Below are positions 26,463 through 35,156 of a DNA stretch of 64,000 nt, in pieces. The stretch is from contig NZ_JAUSNR010000023.1 of the NCBI RefSeq assembly GCF_030656345.1, positions 124,001 through 188,000 on the forward strand, read 5' to 3'. A program made the position numbers and the translations under genes. Positions within the stretch are counted from its first letter, which is position 1. Every line of letters starts with the position of its first letter. Under the pieces are notes generated by a model. That model did no database searches. It was not told the DNA's origin and saw nothing but the letters and a program-made list of their open reading frames with translations. The stretch is from Pseudotabrizicola sp. GTDB taxonomy: Bacteria > Pseudomonadota > Alphaproteobacteria > Rhodobacterales > Rhodobacteraceae.

Positions 26463-27874
26463 GCCCGCACCTCCAGAACTGACACCGATACACCGGCAAG
26501 ATCATGCACATAGCGCCGCAGCATGTTCTGCGCGGTGGTCAGCCGATAGGCCGCACTTGCCCGCATGTCAGAGAGCGGCGCGAAATCCTGCGTCATCAGA
26601 GCCGCCGCCGCGTCCGCCGTTTCCGGCGTCATCGGTCTGCCGATCAGCGCGCCCTCTACCGCCGCCGCCCGTTTCGGCGTGCCCGCCATGCCGCCAAAGG
26701 CGATGCGGGCCGAGGTGATCACCCCATCCGCCGTTTCCAGATTGAAGCAGCCGCAGACGGCCGAGATATCCTGATCGAACCGCTTCGACAGCTTGTAGCA
26801 ACGCAGGTTCGGGGCAGTTGCGGGGATGGTCACGGCTTCGACAAATTCCCCCGGCTGCCGGTCCTGCTTGCGATACGCGATAAAGAAATCCTCCAGCGCC
26901 ATCTCGCGCCGCACATCGCCGCGGCGCAGGTGCAGGGTGGCTCCCAGTGCGATCAAGGCCGGTGGCCCGTCACCGATGGGCGAGCCATTGGCAATATTGC
27001 CGCCGATGGTGGCCGCATTGCGCACCTGCTCGCTGGAATAGCGCCGCAGCAATTCGCCGAAGGACGGAAAGCGCGGGGCGAGGGCGCCGCGCAGATCGGC
27101 AATGGTGACAGCAGCGCCAATGCGCAGGGTGTCGCCCTGATCATCGATTTGGCGCAGGTCTTCGATGCCCGCCACAAACGCCACCGGCGACAGCGCGCGC
27201 AGCTGTTTGGTGACCCAAAGGCCGACATCCGTCGCCCCGGCGATCAGCGTGGCGTCGGGGCTGGCGAGGTACCAAGCCGCCAGCTCGTCACTGTTGCGCG
27301 GGCGGAAGCCGTGCAGGGGGGCTGCCTGCCCCCCTCGGCCTGCGGCCTCACCCCCCGGGGATACTTGAGGACTAAAAATATCACGATCCGTCGTCATCCA
27401 GGCCGGCACCGGAGCGACCTCAGCCGCCTGTGCCGCGCGGATGATCGGGGCATAGCCGGTACAGCGGCACAGGTTGCCGGCCAGCTGGTCATCGTGGTCG
27501 GTGGCGCCGTTCAGATGGGCTGTTGCCATCGACACGATGAACCCCGGTGTGCAGAAGCCGCATTGCGATCCGTGGTGATCGATCATCGCCTGCTGCACCG
27601 GATGCGCCTCGCCGTTCGGCCCGGCGATGCCTTCGACCGTGCGCACCGCCTTGCCGTCCAGCTGCGGCAGGAACAGAATGCAGGCGTTCAGCGCGCGGCT
27701 GCCATTTGCATCGGTGACCATCACCGTGCAGGCCCCGCAATCGCCCTCGTTGCAGCCCTCTTTGGTGCCGGTCAGCCCACGGCTTTCGCGCAGCCAGTCC
27801 AGAAGCGTCCGCGTGGGCGCCTCGTCGGACACGCGGACAGGCGCTCCGTTCAGGTGAAACGCAATCTGCGACAT
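26459..27874 (-). CDS. xdhA: xanthine dehydrogenase FeS/FAD subunit, with an in-frame repeat insert
   Basis: The small subunit carrying two [2Fe-2S] clusters and FAD, which pass electrons from XdhB to NAD+; 471 residues. The plant-type cluster is in [12 protein letters not shown], the second in CGFCTPGF and CRCTGYAPI. The FAD domain follows from about 200 ([54 protein letters not shown]), closely resembling R. capsulatus XdhA. The linker between the FeS and FAD domains contains [20 protein letters not shown], which is a copy of the dispersed repeat translated in frame. It is the first gene of the xdhABC-importer operon; its stop overlaps xdhB by 4 bp. Confidence 0.95.
   Translation of the reverse strand: MSQIAFHLNGAPVRVSDEAPTRTLLDWLRESRGLTGTKEGCNEGDCGACTVMVTDANGSRALNACILFLPQLDGKAVRTVEGIAGPNGEAHPVQQAMIDHHGSQCGFCTPGFIVSMATAHLNGATDHDDQLAGNLCRCTGYAPIIRAAQAAEVAPVPAWMTTDRDIFSPQVSPGGEAAGRGGQAAPLHGFRPRNSDELAAWYLASPDATLIAGATDVGLWVTKQLRALSPVAFVAGIEDLRQIDDQGDTLRIGAAVTIADLRGALAPRFPSFGELLRRYSSEQVRNAATIGGNIANGSPIGDGPPALIALGATLHLRRGDVRREMALEDFFIAYRKQDRQPGEFVEAVTIPATAPNLRCYKLSKRFDQDISAVCGCFNLETADGVITSARIAFGGMAGTPKRAAAVEGALIGRPMTPETADAAAALMTQDFAPLSDMRASAAYRLTTAQNMLRRYVHDLAGVSVSVLEVRA
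27316..27380 (+). repeat. dispersed repeat copy inside xdhA
   Basis: On the plus strand: GGGGGGCTGCCTGCCCCCC hairpin, a CGGCCTGCGGCC second hairpin, then CCCCCCGGGGATACTTGAGG as the tail. Orientation is opposite to that of the xdhB copy. It is read antisense, in frame, through the FeS-FAD linker. Confidence 0.82.
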
Positions 27875-27913
27875 ATGTGTTCGTCCGCCGCCTTCTCCCC
27901 GTTCGAGGTTTTC

Positions 27914-27950
27914 TGCATACCCGCCCGATGCGGCGTAAAACGGGTATGCA
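27914..27950. promoter_or_regulatory. inverted repeat in the xdhA/dnaE control region
   Basis: TGCATACCCG at 27914-27923 and CGGGTATGCA at 27941-27950 are a perfect 10-bp inverted repeat 17 bp apart, 40 bp upstream of the xdhA start. Placement suggests an operator for the purine operon, or an mRNA leader hairpin. A sequence like a worn repeat tail (CAAATATCCGGG, 28005-28016) lies further right. The rest of the 222-bp gap before dnaE shows nothing I recognise. Confidence 0.45.
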
Positions 27951-28096
27951 CCCCTTATCTCCCTGTCAGATCATCAAGCAAGGCGATGCGCCACAAGGCA
28001 AGACAAATATCCGGGCCCGCATTTGAAGCACCATCGGGATTTGCCGAAGAATGAGGCGCCCTTTCCCCCGGAGGGATGCTTCGCTAGGCTAGCCCT

Positions 28097-31000
28097 ATGT
28101 CACAGCACCCACGATTCATTCACCTGCGCGTCCACACCGAACATTCCTTGCTGGAAGGGGCGGTGCCGGTCAAGTCACTGGTCAAGCTGGCGGTGGCGGG
28201 GCAGATGCCGGCCATTGCGGTGACCGACACCAACAACATGTTTGCGGCACTGGAATTTTCGGTGACCGCGCAGGGGGCCGGGGTGCAGCCGATTGTCGGC
28301 TGTCAGGTCAGTCTGGCCCATGATCCGGCCCAGCCCGGCGAGCGGCCCCGTGCGCCCGCGCCCATCGTCCTGTTGGCGCAGAACGATGCGGGCTACATGA
28401 ACCTGATGAAGCTGAACTCCTGCCTGTACCTGCGCGGCGACGGGCAGCTGCCGCATGTGACGGTGGACGATCTGACCCGCCATGCCGAGGGGCTGATCTG
28501 CCTGACCGGGGGGCCGGACGGCCCGCTGGGCCGGTTTCTGCAGGCCGGGCAGATGCCAAAGGCGCGCGCGCTGCTGGAGCAGTTGGCGGCGGCCTTTCAG
28601 GACCGGCTGTATGTCGAGTTGCAGCGCCATCCCGGCGAAGGGGGCAAACTGCCGCCCGCCGAGGCCGGGTCGGAGCGCGGCCATGTCGAGCTGGCCTATG
28701 ACATGGGCCTGCCGCTGGTGGCGACCAATGATGTCTACTTCCCCAAGGCCGAGATGTATGAGGCGCATGACGCGCTGATCTGCATTGCCGAGGGGGCCTA
28801 TGTGGACCAGCAGCAGCCCCGCCGCCGCCTGACCCCGCAGCACTATTTCAAATCTGAGTCTGAAATGTGCGCCCTGTTCGCCGATCTGCCCGAGGCGCTG
28901 GAGAATACGGTGGAAATCGCCCGGCGCTGCGCCTTTGCCGCCTATAAGCGCAAGCCGATCCTGCCGAAGTTCGCCGATGACGAGGTCAACGAGCTGCGCC
29001 GTCAGGCCAATGCCGGGTTGCAGGCGCGACTGGCCATCATCCCCCATGCGGTGACGGTGGAAGAGTATCAGGCCCGTCTGGATTTTGAGCTGAACGTGAT
29101 CGAGGGCATGGGCTTTCCCGGCTATTTCCTTATCGTGGCCGATTTCATCAAATGGGCCAAGGATCATGGTATTCCGGTCGGGCCCGGGCGCGGGTCGGGG
29201 GCCGGATCGCTGGTTGCCTATGCGCTGACCATCACCGATCTTGATCCCTTGCGCTATGCGCTGCTGTTCGAGCGGTTCCTGAACCCGGAACGGGTCAGCA
29301 TGCCCGACTTCGACATCGACTTCTGCATGGACCGCCGGGAAGAGGTGATCCAGTACGTTCAAGCGAAATATGGCCGCGACAAGGTGGGGCAGATCATCAC
29401 CTTCGGCGCACTGCTGTCCAAGGCCGCTGTGCGCGACGTGGGGCGGGTGCTGCAGCTGTCCTACGGGCAGGTCGACCGGCTGTCGAAGATGATCCCGGTC
29501 GAAGGGGTGAAGCCGGTCAGCATCACCAAGGCATTGGCGGACGAGCCGCGCCTGCGTGAGGCCGCGAAGGAAGAGGTGGTGGGGCGGCTCTTGGGCTATG
29601 CCCAGCAGATCGAAGGCTTGTACCGCAACGCATCAACCCACGCCGCCGGGGTGGTGATCGGTGACCGCCCGCTGGACGAGCTGGTGCCGCTGTATCAGGA
29701 CCCGCGCTCCGATATGCCCGCCACCCAGTTCAACATGAAATGGGTCGAGGCGGCGGGGTTGGTCAAGTTCGACTTTCTGGGGCTGAAAACCCTGACCGTC
29801 ATTCAGAACGCGATGGACCTGCTCGCCCTGCGCGGCGTGTCCTTTGACATCAACCTGATCCCGCTGGACGACAAGCCCAGCTATGAGCTGTATGCCGCCG
29901 CGAAAACGGTCGCGGTGTTTCAGGTGGAATCCAGCGGCATGATGGATGCGCTGCGCCGGATGAAGCCGACCTGTATCGAGGATATCGTGGCACTGGTGGC
30001 GCTGTACCGTCCCGGCCCGATGGAGAATATCCCGGTTTATTGTGAGGTGAAGAACGGGCTGCGCGAGATATCCTCGCTGCACCCGACCATCGATCCGATT
30101 CTGAAAGAGACGCAAGGCATCATCGTTTATCAGGAACAGGTGATGCAGATCGCGCAGGTCATGGGCGGCTATTCCCTTGGCGGGGCCGACCTGTTGCGCC
30201 GCGCGATGGGCAAAAAGATCGCCGAGGAAATGGCGAAAGAGCGGCCCAAGTTTATTGAGGGCGCGAAGAAGACCCACGGCATCGACGCGAAAAAGGCGGG
30301 CGAGGTCTTTGACCTGCTGGAGAAATTCGCCAATTACGGTTTCAACAAATCCCACGCCGCTGCCTATGCGGTGGTCTCGTATCAGACCGCCTATCTGAAG
30401 GCGAATTACCCGGTTGAATTCATGGCCGGGGTGATGAACTGCGATATTCACCTGACCGATAAACTCGCCGTCTACAAACGCGAGGTGGACAAGCTGGGGA
30501 TCACCATGGTCGCGCCTTGTGTGAACCGCAGTCTTGCCACCTTTACTGTGCGCGACGGCGCGTTGATCTATGCCCTTGGTGCATTGAAAAACGTTGGTGT
30601 CGAGGCGATGAAGCTGATTGTCGAGGCGCGCGTCGAAAAGCCTTTCGCCAACCTGTTCGATTTTGCCCGGCGCGTGGATCTCAAACGCGTCGGCAAGCGC
30701 CCGATGGAAATGCTGGCCCGCGCCGGGGCGTTTGATCAGCTCGACCCCAACCGCGCCCGCGTGTTCGAGGCGCTCGACGCGCTGGTCGCCTATTCCGCCG
30801 CGATCCATGAGGCGAAATCCAGCAATCAGGTGTCGCTGTTCGGCGAGGCCGGGGCAGACATACCCGAACCCCGCTTGGCCTTCCGCGATGACTGGCAGCC
30901 GGTGGAACGGCTGGGGCATGAACATCAGGCGGTCGGCTTCTATCTGTCGGGCCACCCGCTGGATGATTACATGGGGCCGCTGAAACGCCGCGATGTGAAG

Positions 31001-31528
31001 ACCCTGACCGAGATTACCCAACTTGCCCAACGCGGCCCGCTGATTGCGAAAATCGCAGGCTCGGTCGCGTCAAAGCAAGAGCGTAAATCGGCCAAGGGCA
31101 ACCGCTTTGCCTTTGTCCAGTTGTCGGACCCGACCGGCCTGTATGAGGTGACCGTGTTCTCTGACGTGCTGGAAGCCGCGCGTGAGTTTCTGGAACCGGG
31201 GCGTAATGTGGTGCTGACGGTGAAGGTTGATCCCGATGGCGATGGCGTCAAGCTGCTGGCCAACGGCGTGCAACCCATCGACGCGGTGGCCGATCAGGCC
31301 GGCGCGTCAGACCTGCGCATCCACCTGAACCGGGCCGAGGCGGTGCCGTCGCTCGCCACCCTGCTGGGCAAGGTAGAGGGCCGCAACCGCGCCCGCATCA
31401 CCCTCTGCGTGCCCGACGATCAGGGCCGCGAGATAGATCTGATCCTGCCGCAGCAATACCCGGTTACGCCGCAGATCAAGGGCGCGATCAAGGCGATGCA
31501 GGGTGTGGTGATGATCGAGGAGGTGTGA
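28097..31528 (+). CDS. dnaE: DNA polymerase III alpha subunit
   Basis: The catalytic subunit of the replicative DNA polymerase, 1143 residues, near the usual length. The PHP domain is at the N-terminus (FIHLRVHTEHSLLEGAVPV, then IAVTDTNNMFAALEF). The polymerase core carries the catalytic Asp pair in MPDFDIDFCMDRREEV, preceded by GPGRGSGAGSLVAYAL. The helix-hairpin-helix and OB-fold regions follow (RKSAKGNRFAFVQLSDPTG). The start has only a weak AGG upstream. It is divergent from xdhA. Downstream lies an AT-rich gene on the opposite strand, separated by a weak hairpin. Confidence 0.97.
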   Translation: MSQHPRFIHLRVHTEHSLLEGAVPVKSLVKLAVAGQMPAIAVTDTNNMFAALEFSVTAQGAGVQPIVGCQVSLAHDPAQPGERPRAPAPIVLLAQNDAGYMNLMKLNSCLYLRGDGQLPHVTVDDLTRHAEGLICLTGGPDGPLGRFLQAGQMPKARALLEQLAAAFQDRLYVELQRHPGEGGKLPPAEAGSERGHVELAYDMGLPLVATNDVYFPKAEMYEAHDALICIAEGAYVDQQQPRRRLTPQHYFKSESEMCALFADLPEALENTVEIARRCAFAAYKRKPILPKFADDEVNELRRQANAGLQARLAIIPHAVTVEEYQARLDFELNVIEGMGFPGYFLIVADFIKWAKDHGIPVGPGRGSGAGSLVAYALTITDLDPLRYALLFERFLNPERVSMPDFDIDFCMDRREEVIQYVQAKYGRDKVGQIITFGALLSKAAVRDVGRVLQLSYGQVDRLSKMIPVEGVKPVSITKALADEPRLREAAKEEVVGRLLGYAQQIEGLYRNASTHAAGVVIGDRPLDELVPLYQDPRSDMPATQFNMKWVEAAGLVKFDFLGLKTLTVIQNAMDLLALRGVSFDINLIPLDDKPSYELYAAAKTVAVFQVESSGMMDALRRMKPTCIEDIVALVALYRPGPMENIPVYCEVKNGLREISSLHPTIDPILKETQGIIVYQEQVMQIAQVMGGYSLGGADLLRRAMGKKIAEEMAKERPKFIEGAKKTHGIDAKKAGEVFDLLEKFANYGFNKSHAAAYAVVSYQTAYLKANYPVEFMAGVMNCDIHLTDKLAVYKREVDKLGITMVAPCVNRSLATFTVRDGALIYALGALKNVGVEAMKLIVEARVEKPFANLFDFARRVDLKRVGKRPMEMLARAGAFDQLDPNRARVFEALDALVAYSAAIHEAKSSNQVSLFGEAGADIPEPRLAFRDDWQPVERLGHEHQAVGFYLSGHPLDDYMGPLKRRDVKTLTEITQLAQRGPLIAKIAGSVASKQERKSAKGNRFAFVQLSDPTGLYEVTVFSDVLEAAREFLEPGRNVVLTVKVDPDGDGVKLLANGVQPIDAVADQAGASDLRIHLNRAEAVPSLATLLGKVEGRNRARITLCVPDDQGREIDLILPQQYPVTPQIKGAIKAMQGVVMIEEV

Positions 31529-31536
31529 GGGGGTTG

Positions 31537-31577
31537 AATAGTAGCCTTCCGGACTTTCGATCATACTATTTTATTTT
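31537..31577 (+). terminator. possible terminator after dnaE
   Basis: AATAGTA (31537-31543) and TACTATT (31564-31570) can pair across a 20-nt loop and are followed by TTATTTT. The stem is short and AT-rich, so this is a weak call based on the T-run and the position 8 bp after the dnaE stop. Confidence 0.35.
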
Positions 31578-31588
31578 CAGGAGCGTGT

Positions 31589-32272
31589 TCAGCTACCGCT
31601 TTCTATCTTTGGATAACTGTTTTGGTCAAAGAATGGATCCTTTTCCCAGCCTTGTTCCTCTTGAATGATCTCGCGAAAAACTACAGCGATCCAATGCTCA
31701 AGACATGCACAGGCATGCTCAAATTCCTTGAAAAGTTGGCTTTGATTGTACCCAACGCGGTCGGAACTTTTATTTCGGCCAAAAGCTTCTTTCCGTGATG
31801 TGCCAAATCTGAATAGATCACCTAGAGGGTCTACAGCATGCAAATTCTCAACAAGCCGGTCGGTTGCTTCCAGCCGCGTGTCATTTGTAATGGAATATCC
31901 ATTGCCGATCAACCATACCCGCCCTTGATTCCAGAGCAATTCCAAATCGTGGACAAACTTCACTGTGCTAGCTTCATCCCCAACTTTCCATCTAATCGTT
32001 TCAATTAGAGACTTGAGGTAAAGTTCGATGGTCTGTCGGATCATATGAAGAACTGGGGACGTCCAATTCGACATATTCGGGTCTTCGCACTGACGTAAAA
32101 TCAGAGCCTGTGCCGCAATTTTGAAGTCAAATGCTGCCAGCCCATAATCAAAATCCGCATTATGAATTTCGCAATATGAAACACTGGGATTTGTATTTCT
32201 GAACGCTTCGCTTGGTCCGTTCCAAATTTCAAAGTGGAATCTCTCGTCAGGATGTTTGTCGTTCCCCCTCAC
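31589..32272 (-). CDS. AT-rich orphan gene, HEPN-like protein
   Basis: A 227-residue protein of no assigned function. GC content falls sharply here: two 60-base lines counted give 42% and 45%, against 70% in the DUF1489 gene next door, which suggests recent transfer. The reading frame opens with GTG at 32272, whose TG overlaps the DUF1489 stop (GTGA). The N-terminal block reads FHFEIWNGPSEAFRNT. RQTIELYLKSLIETIR followed by TVKFVHDLELLW resembles the helical core of HEPN-fold proteins (ELYLK..., then HDL..L), which are often toxin or antiphage RNases, but the RxxxxH catalytic motif is not obvious. No antitoxin-like partner is present. The gene is probably real; the fold is a guess. Confidence 0.6.
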   Translation of the reverse strand: MRGNDKHPDERFHFEIWNGPSEAFRNTNPSVSYCEIHNADFDYGLAAFDFKIAAQALILRQCEDPNMSNWTSPVLHMIRQTIELYLKSLIETIRWKVGDEASTVKFVHDLELLWNQGRVWLIGNGYSITNDTRLEATDRLVENLHAVDPLGDLFRFGTSRKEAFGRNKSSDRVGYNQSQLFKEFEHACACLEHWIAVVFREIIQEEQGWEKDPFFDQNSYPKIESGS

Positions 32273-32715
32273 CGCAACCCGAACTCCGCCATCGCCTCCG
32301 CCAGTCCCGGCGGCAGGGCCTCTTCCTTCTCGCGCCCCGGCAGCAGGTCGGGCGGGGCATCTTTCGGGTCCAGATAGCGCCAGCCCTGGAACGGGCGGCG
32401 GGGCACGGCCTGGGTGCGGGTCACTTCGGCATCGAGCACGATGGCGCAGCGGGAGATGCCATCCTCGCCCGTCACCTGCTCCAGCCCGACAATCCGCTGC
32501 CGCGCCAGCACCACGCCCTTGATCACCCAATACAGCGAGCCACCCGCCAGCACCTCATCGGCGCGTTTGGGCCACATGCGGGTGACATGCACCGCACGGC
32601 CCTTGGGCCAGCGCGCGCGCTGGCTGCGCTGCCAGTCCAGCAGATCCTCGACGGAGTCGGCCCCGACGCAGAGTTTCAGGATGTGAATATGATCTGCCAC
32701 CGACTCGGTCCCCAT
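32269..32715 (-). CDS. DUF1489 family protein
   Basis: A 148-residue conserved alphaproteobacterial protein of unknown function. The family N-terminus HIHILKLCVGADSVEDLLDWQ and the block HVTRMWPKRADEVLAGGSLYWVIKG are clear. I use the ATG at 32715; a GTG five codons later (VADHIHIL) would match the common family start and has GGGGA upstream, so the first five residues are uncertain. It is divergent from the ribonucleotide reductase gene. Its stop overlaps the GTG of the AT-rich orphan gene, which therefore might be co-transcribed with it. Confidence 0.88.
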   Translation of the reverse strand: MGTESVADHIHILKLCVGADSVEDLLDWQRSQRARWPKGRAVHVTRMWPKRADEVLAGGSLYWVIKGVVLARQRIVGLEQVTGEDGISRCAIVLDAEVTRTQAVPRRPFQGWRYLDPKDAPPDLLPGREKEEALPPGLAEAMAEFGLR

Positions 32716-32759
32716 TCAGAAGGGCAGAGCATAGGCCGCTCATTGGTGAGGGCAAGGCG

Positions 32760-32817
32760 TTGACCCTTGCGCTTTAGGGGCGTATTTTGTGGTCTTCGCG
32801 AAATTCCCCACAAATAC
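32760..32817 (+). promoter_or_regulatory. promoter and operator-like inverted repeat of the RNR gene
   Basis: TTGACC (32760-32765), 17 bases, then TATTTT (32783-32788) reads as a sigma-70 promoter 41 bp before the RNR start. GTATTTTGTGG (32782-32792) and CCACAAATAC (32808-32817) form an imperfect inverted repeat that covers the -10 and the likely start point, as a repressor site would. NrdR is the usual repressor of such genes and its boxes contain TTGTGG/CCACAA half-sites, but the half-site order differs from a standard NrdR box. Confidence 0.5.
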
Positions 32818-32828
32818 AAGGCTGTCCC

Positions 32829-35105
32829 ATGACCCGATTCGCTGCGCCCATTGCCGAACAGATCTGGGACATGAAATACCGGCTGAAAGCGCAGGACGGC
32901 ACCGCGATTGACGGCTCGGTCGAAGATACCTGGCGGCGTATCGCCCGCGCCATTGCGGCGGTCGAGAAAGACCCGGCCAAGTGGGAGGATAAATTCTACC
33001 ACGCGCTGGAAGATTTCAAATACCTGCCCGCAGGCCGCATCACCGCAGGCGCGGGCACCGGGCGGGCGGTCACCCTGTTCAACTGCTTTGTCATGGGCAC
33101 CATTCCCGACAACATGGGCGGAATTTTCGACGGGCTGAAAGAGGCCGCGCTGACCATGCAGCAGGGCGGCGGCATCGGCTATGATTTCAGCACCATCCGC
33201 CCGCGCGGGGCCGAGGTGAAGGGGGTGGCCGCCGATGCTTCCGGCCCGCTGTCCTTCATGGATGTCTGGGATGCGATGTGCCGCACCATCATGTCGGCGG
33301 GCAGCCGCCGGGGCGCGATGATGGCTACCATGCGCTGCGACCATCCCGATATCGAGGCGTTCATCGAGGCCAAGAAAGACCCCGCGCGGTTGCGCATGTT
33401 CAACCTGTCGGTGCTGGTGACAGACCCGTTCATGGCGGCGGTCAAGGCGGATGGCCCGTGGGAACTGGTGTTCGGCGACAAGGTCTACAAGACCCTGCAG
33501 GCCCGTGATCTGTGGAACAAGATCATGCGCAACACTTTTGATTTTGCCGAACCGGGTGTGATCTTCATCGACCGTATCAATGCGATGAACAACCTGAGCT
33601 ATTGCGAAACCATCGCCGCCACCAACCCCTGCGGCGAACAGCCGTTGCCGCCTTATGGGGCTTGCCTTCTGGGCAGCATCAACATGGCGGCGCTGATCGC
33701 GAACCCGTTTGCCGATGATGCCGCGCTTGATCTGGACGCACTGGATGATCTGGTCCGCACCGCCGTGCGGATGATGGACAATGTGGTCGATGCCAGCCGC
33801 TTTCCCCTGCCGCAGCAAGAGGCCGAGGCGCAGGCCAAGCGCCGGATTGGCCTTGGCGTCACCGGGCTTGCCGATGCGCTGCTGATGATCGGCGCGCGCT
33901 ATGGCAGTGTCGAGGCTGCCGCGATCACCGAACAATGGATGCACGCCATCGCGCGGTCGTCCTACCTCGCCTCGGCGGACCTTGCCCGCGAAAAGGGGGC
34001 CTTCCCGCTGTTTGATGCCGATAAATTCCTCGCCTCCGGCTCGCTGCAGCATATGGATGCCGATGTGAAGGATGCGATCCGCCAGCACGGCATCCGCAAT
34101 GCGCTGCTGACCTCGATTGCCCCTACCGGCACCATCAGCCTGTACGCGGGCAATGTGTCATCGGGGATCGAGCCGGTGTTTGCCTATGCCTACACCCGCA
34201 AGGTGCTGCAAAAAGACGGCTCGCGCACCGAAGAAGAGGTGGTCGACTACGCCGTCCGCCTGTGGCGTGAAAAGTTCGGTGACGCGGCGCTGCCCGACCA
34301 TTTCGTGAACGCCCAGACCCTGCCGCCGCTGGACCATGTGCGGATGCAGGCCGCCGCGCAGAAATGGGTCGACAGCAGCATTTCCAAAACCATCAACTGC
34401 CCCGAGGATATCAGCTTTGACGATTTCCAGCAGGTCTATATGGCGGCTTGGGATCAGGGCTGCAAAGGCTGCACCACCTACCGCCCCAATGATGTGACCG
34501 GCTCGGTGCTGACCGTATCGGAATCGTCGGACAAAACCCCGTCCGAGGCCCCTGTCGCGCAACAGGACGGCGAGGTGATCTACCTCTCCGAACCGCTCGA
34601 CCGCCCCGCAGCACTGGAAGGGGCCACCTACAAGCTGAAATGGCCAGGGTCGGAACACGCGCTTTATATCACCGTGAATGACATCATCATCTCCGGCCAC
34701 CGCCGCCCGTTCGAGGTGTTCATCAACTCCAAGAATATGGAGCATTTCGCCTGGACCGTCGCCCTGACCCGGATGATCTCTGCCGTGTTCCGCCGGGGCG
34801 GTGACATTTCCTTTGTGGTCGAAGAGCTGAAAGCCGTGTTCGACCCGCGCGGCGGGGCCTGGATGGAGGGCAAATACATCCCCTCCATCCTGGCCGCCAT
34901 CGGCGGGGTGATCGAACGCCACCTGATCGAGATCGGCTTCATCGAAGGCGAAGGCATGGGCCTGAAATCCGACCCGCAAGCCGAGGTCGTCGCTATCGGC
35001 GCGACCCCGCGCGGCAAAAGCTGCTCCAGCTGCGGCAGCTATGACCTGCGCATGATAGAGGGCTGCATGACCTGCGCCTCCTGCGGCTATTCGAAGTGCG
35101 GCTGA
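32829..35105 (+). CDS. nrdJ: adenosylcobalamin-dependent ribonucleotide reductase
   Basis: A class II ribonucleotide reductase that makes deoxynucleotides using coenzyme B12, so it works with or without oxygen. The 758-residue chain has LFNCFVMGT (first redox Cys), NPCGEQPLPPYGACLLGSIN (radical-site Cys and Glu), SIAPTGTISLYAGNVSSGIEP, and a C-terminal tail with CSSCGSYDLRMIEGCMTCAS then CGYSKCG, containing the cysteine pairs that re-reduce the active site. No N-terminal ATP-cone is visible, so allosteric overall-activity control may be missing. The start is the ATG at 32829, 41 bp after a good promoter. No B12 riboswitch was seen in the 113-bp leader region. Confidence 0.92.
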   Translation: MTRFAAPIAEQIWDMKYRLKAQDGTAIDGSVEDTWRRIARAIAAVEKDPAKWEDKFYHALEDFKYLPAGRITAGAGTGRAVTLFNCFVMGTIPDNMGGIFDGLKEAALTMQQGGGIGYDFSTIRPRGAEVKGVAADASGPLSFMDVWDAMCRTIMSAGSRRGAMMATMRCDHPDIEAFIEAKKDPARLRMFNLSVLVTDPFMAAVKADGPWELVFGDKVYKTLQARDLWNKIMRNTFDFAEPGVIFIDRINAMNNLSYCETIAATNPCGEQPLPPYGACLLGSINMAALIANPFADDAALDLDALDDLVRTAVRMMDNVVDASRFPLPQQEAEAQAKRRIGLGVTGLADALLMIGARYGSVEAAAITEQWMHAIARSSYLASADLAREKGAFPLFDADKFLASGSLQHMDADVKDAIRQHGIRNALLTSIAPTGTISLYAGNVSSGIEPVFAYAYTRKVLQKDGSRTEEEVVDYAVRLWREKFGDAALPDHFVNAQTLPPLDHVRMQAAAQKWVDSSISKTINCPEDISFDDFQQVYMAAWDQGCKGCTTYRPNDVTGSVLTVSESSDKTPSEAPVAQQDGEVIYLSEPLDRPAALEGATYKLKWPGSEHALYITVNDIIISGHRRPFEVFINSKNMEHFAWTVALTRMISAVFRRGGDISFVVEELKAVFDPRGGAWMEGKYIPSILAAIGGVIERHLIEIGFIEGEGMGLKSDPQAEVVAIGATPRGKSCSSCGSYDLRMIEGCMTCASCGYSKCG

Positions 35106-35109
35106 TGTG

Positions 35110-35136
35110 AAAAGGGCGGCACATTGTGCCGCCCTA
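35110..35136. terminator. bidirectional terminator between nrdJ and ychF
   Basis: GGGCGGCAC (35114-35122) and GTGCCGCCC (35126-35134) make a perfect 9-bp stem with a 3-nt loop. AAAA on the left gives a T-run for the leftward ychF transcript. It lies between convergent genes. Confidence 0.8.
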
Positions 35137-35156
35137 TGCTGTCAGGACCGGGCCGT

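Noticed and set aside
28175..31030. Long minus-strand frames (395 and 465 codons) inside dnaE
   Set aside because: Both mirror a clearly coding, conserved dnaE and have shadow-type composition rich in Arg, His, Gln and Gly.
32716..32828. Cobalamin riboswitch upstream of the B12-dependent reductase
   Set aside because: The gap is only 113 bp and shows no B12-box or multi-stem architecture; a plain promoter and inverted repeat explain it.
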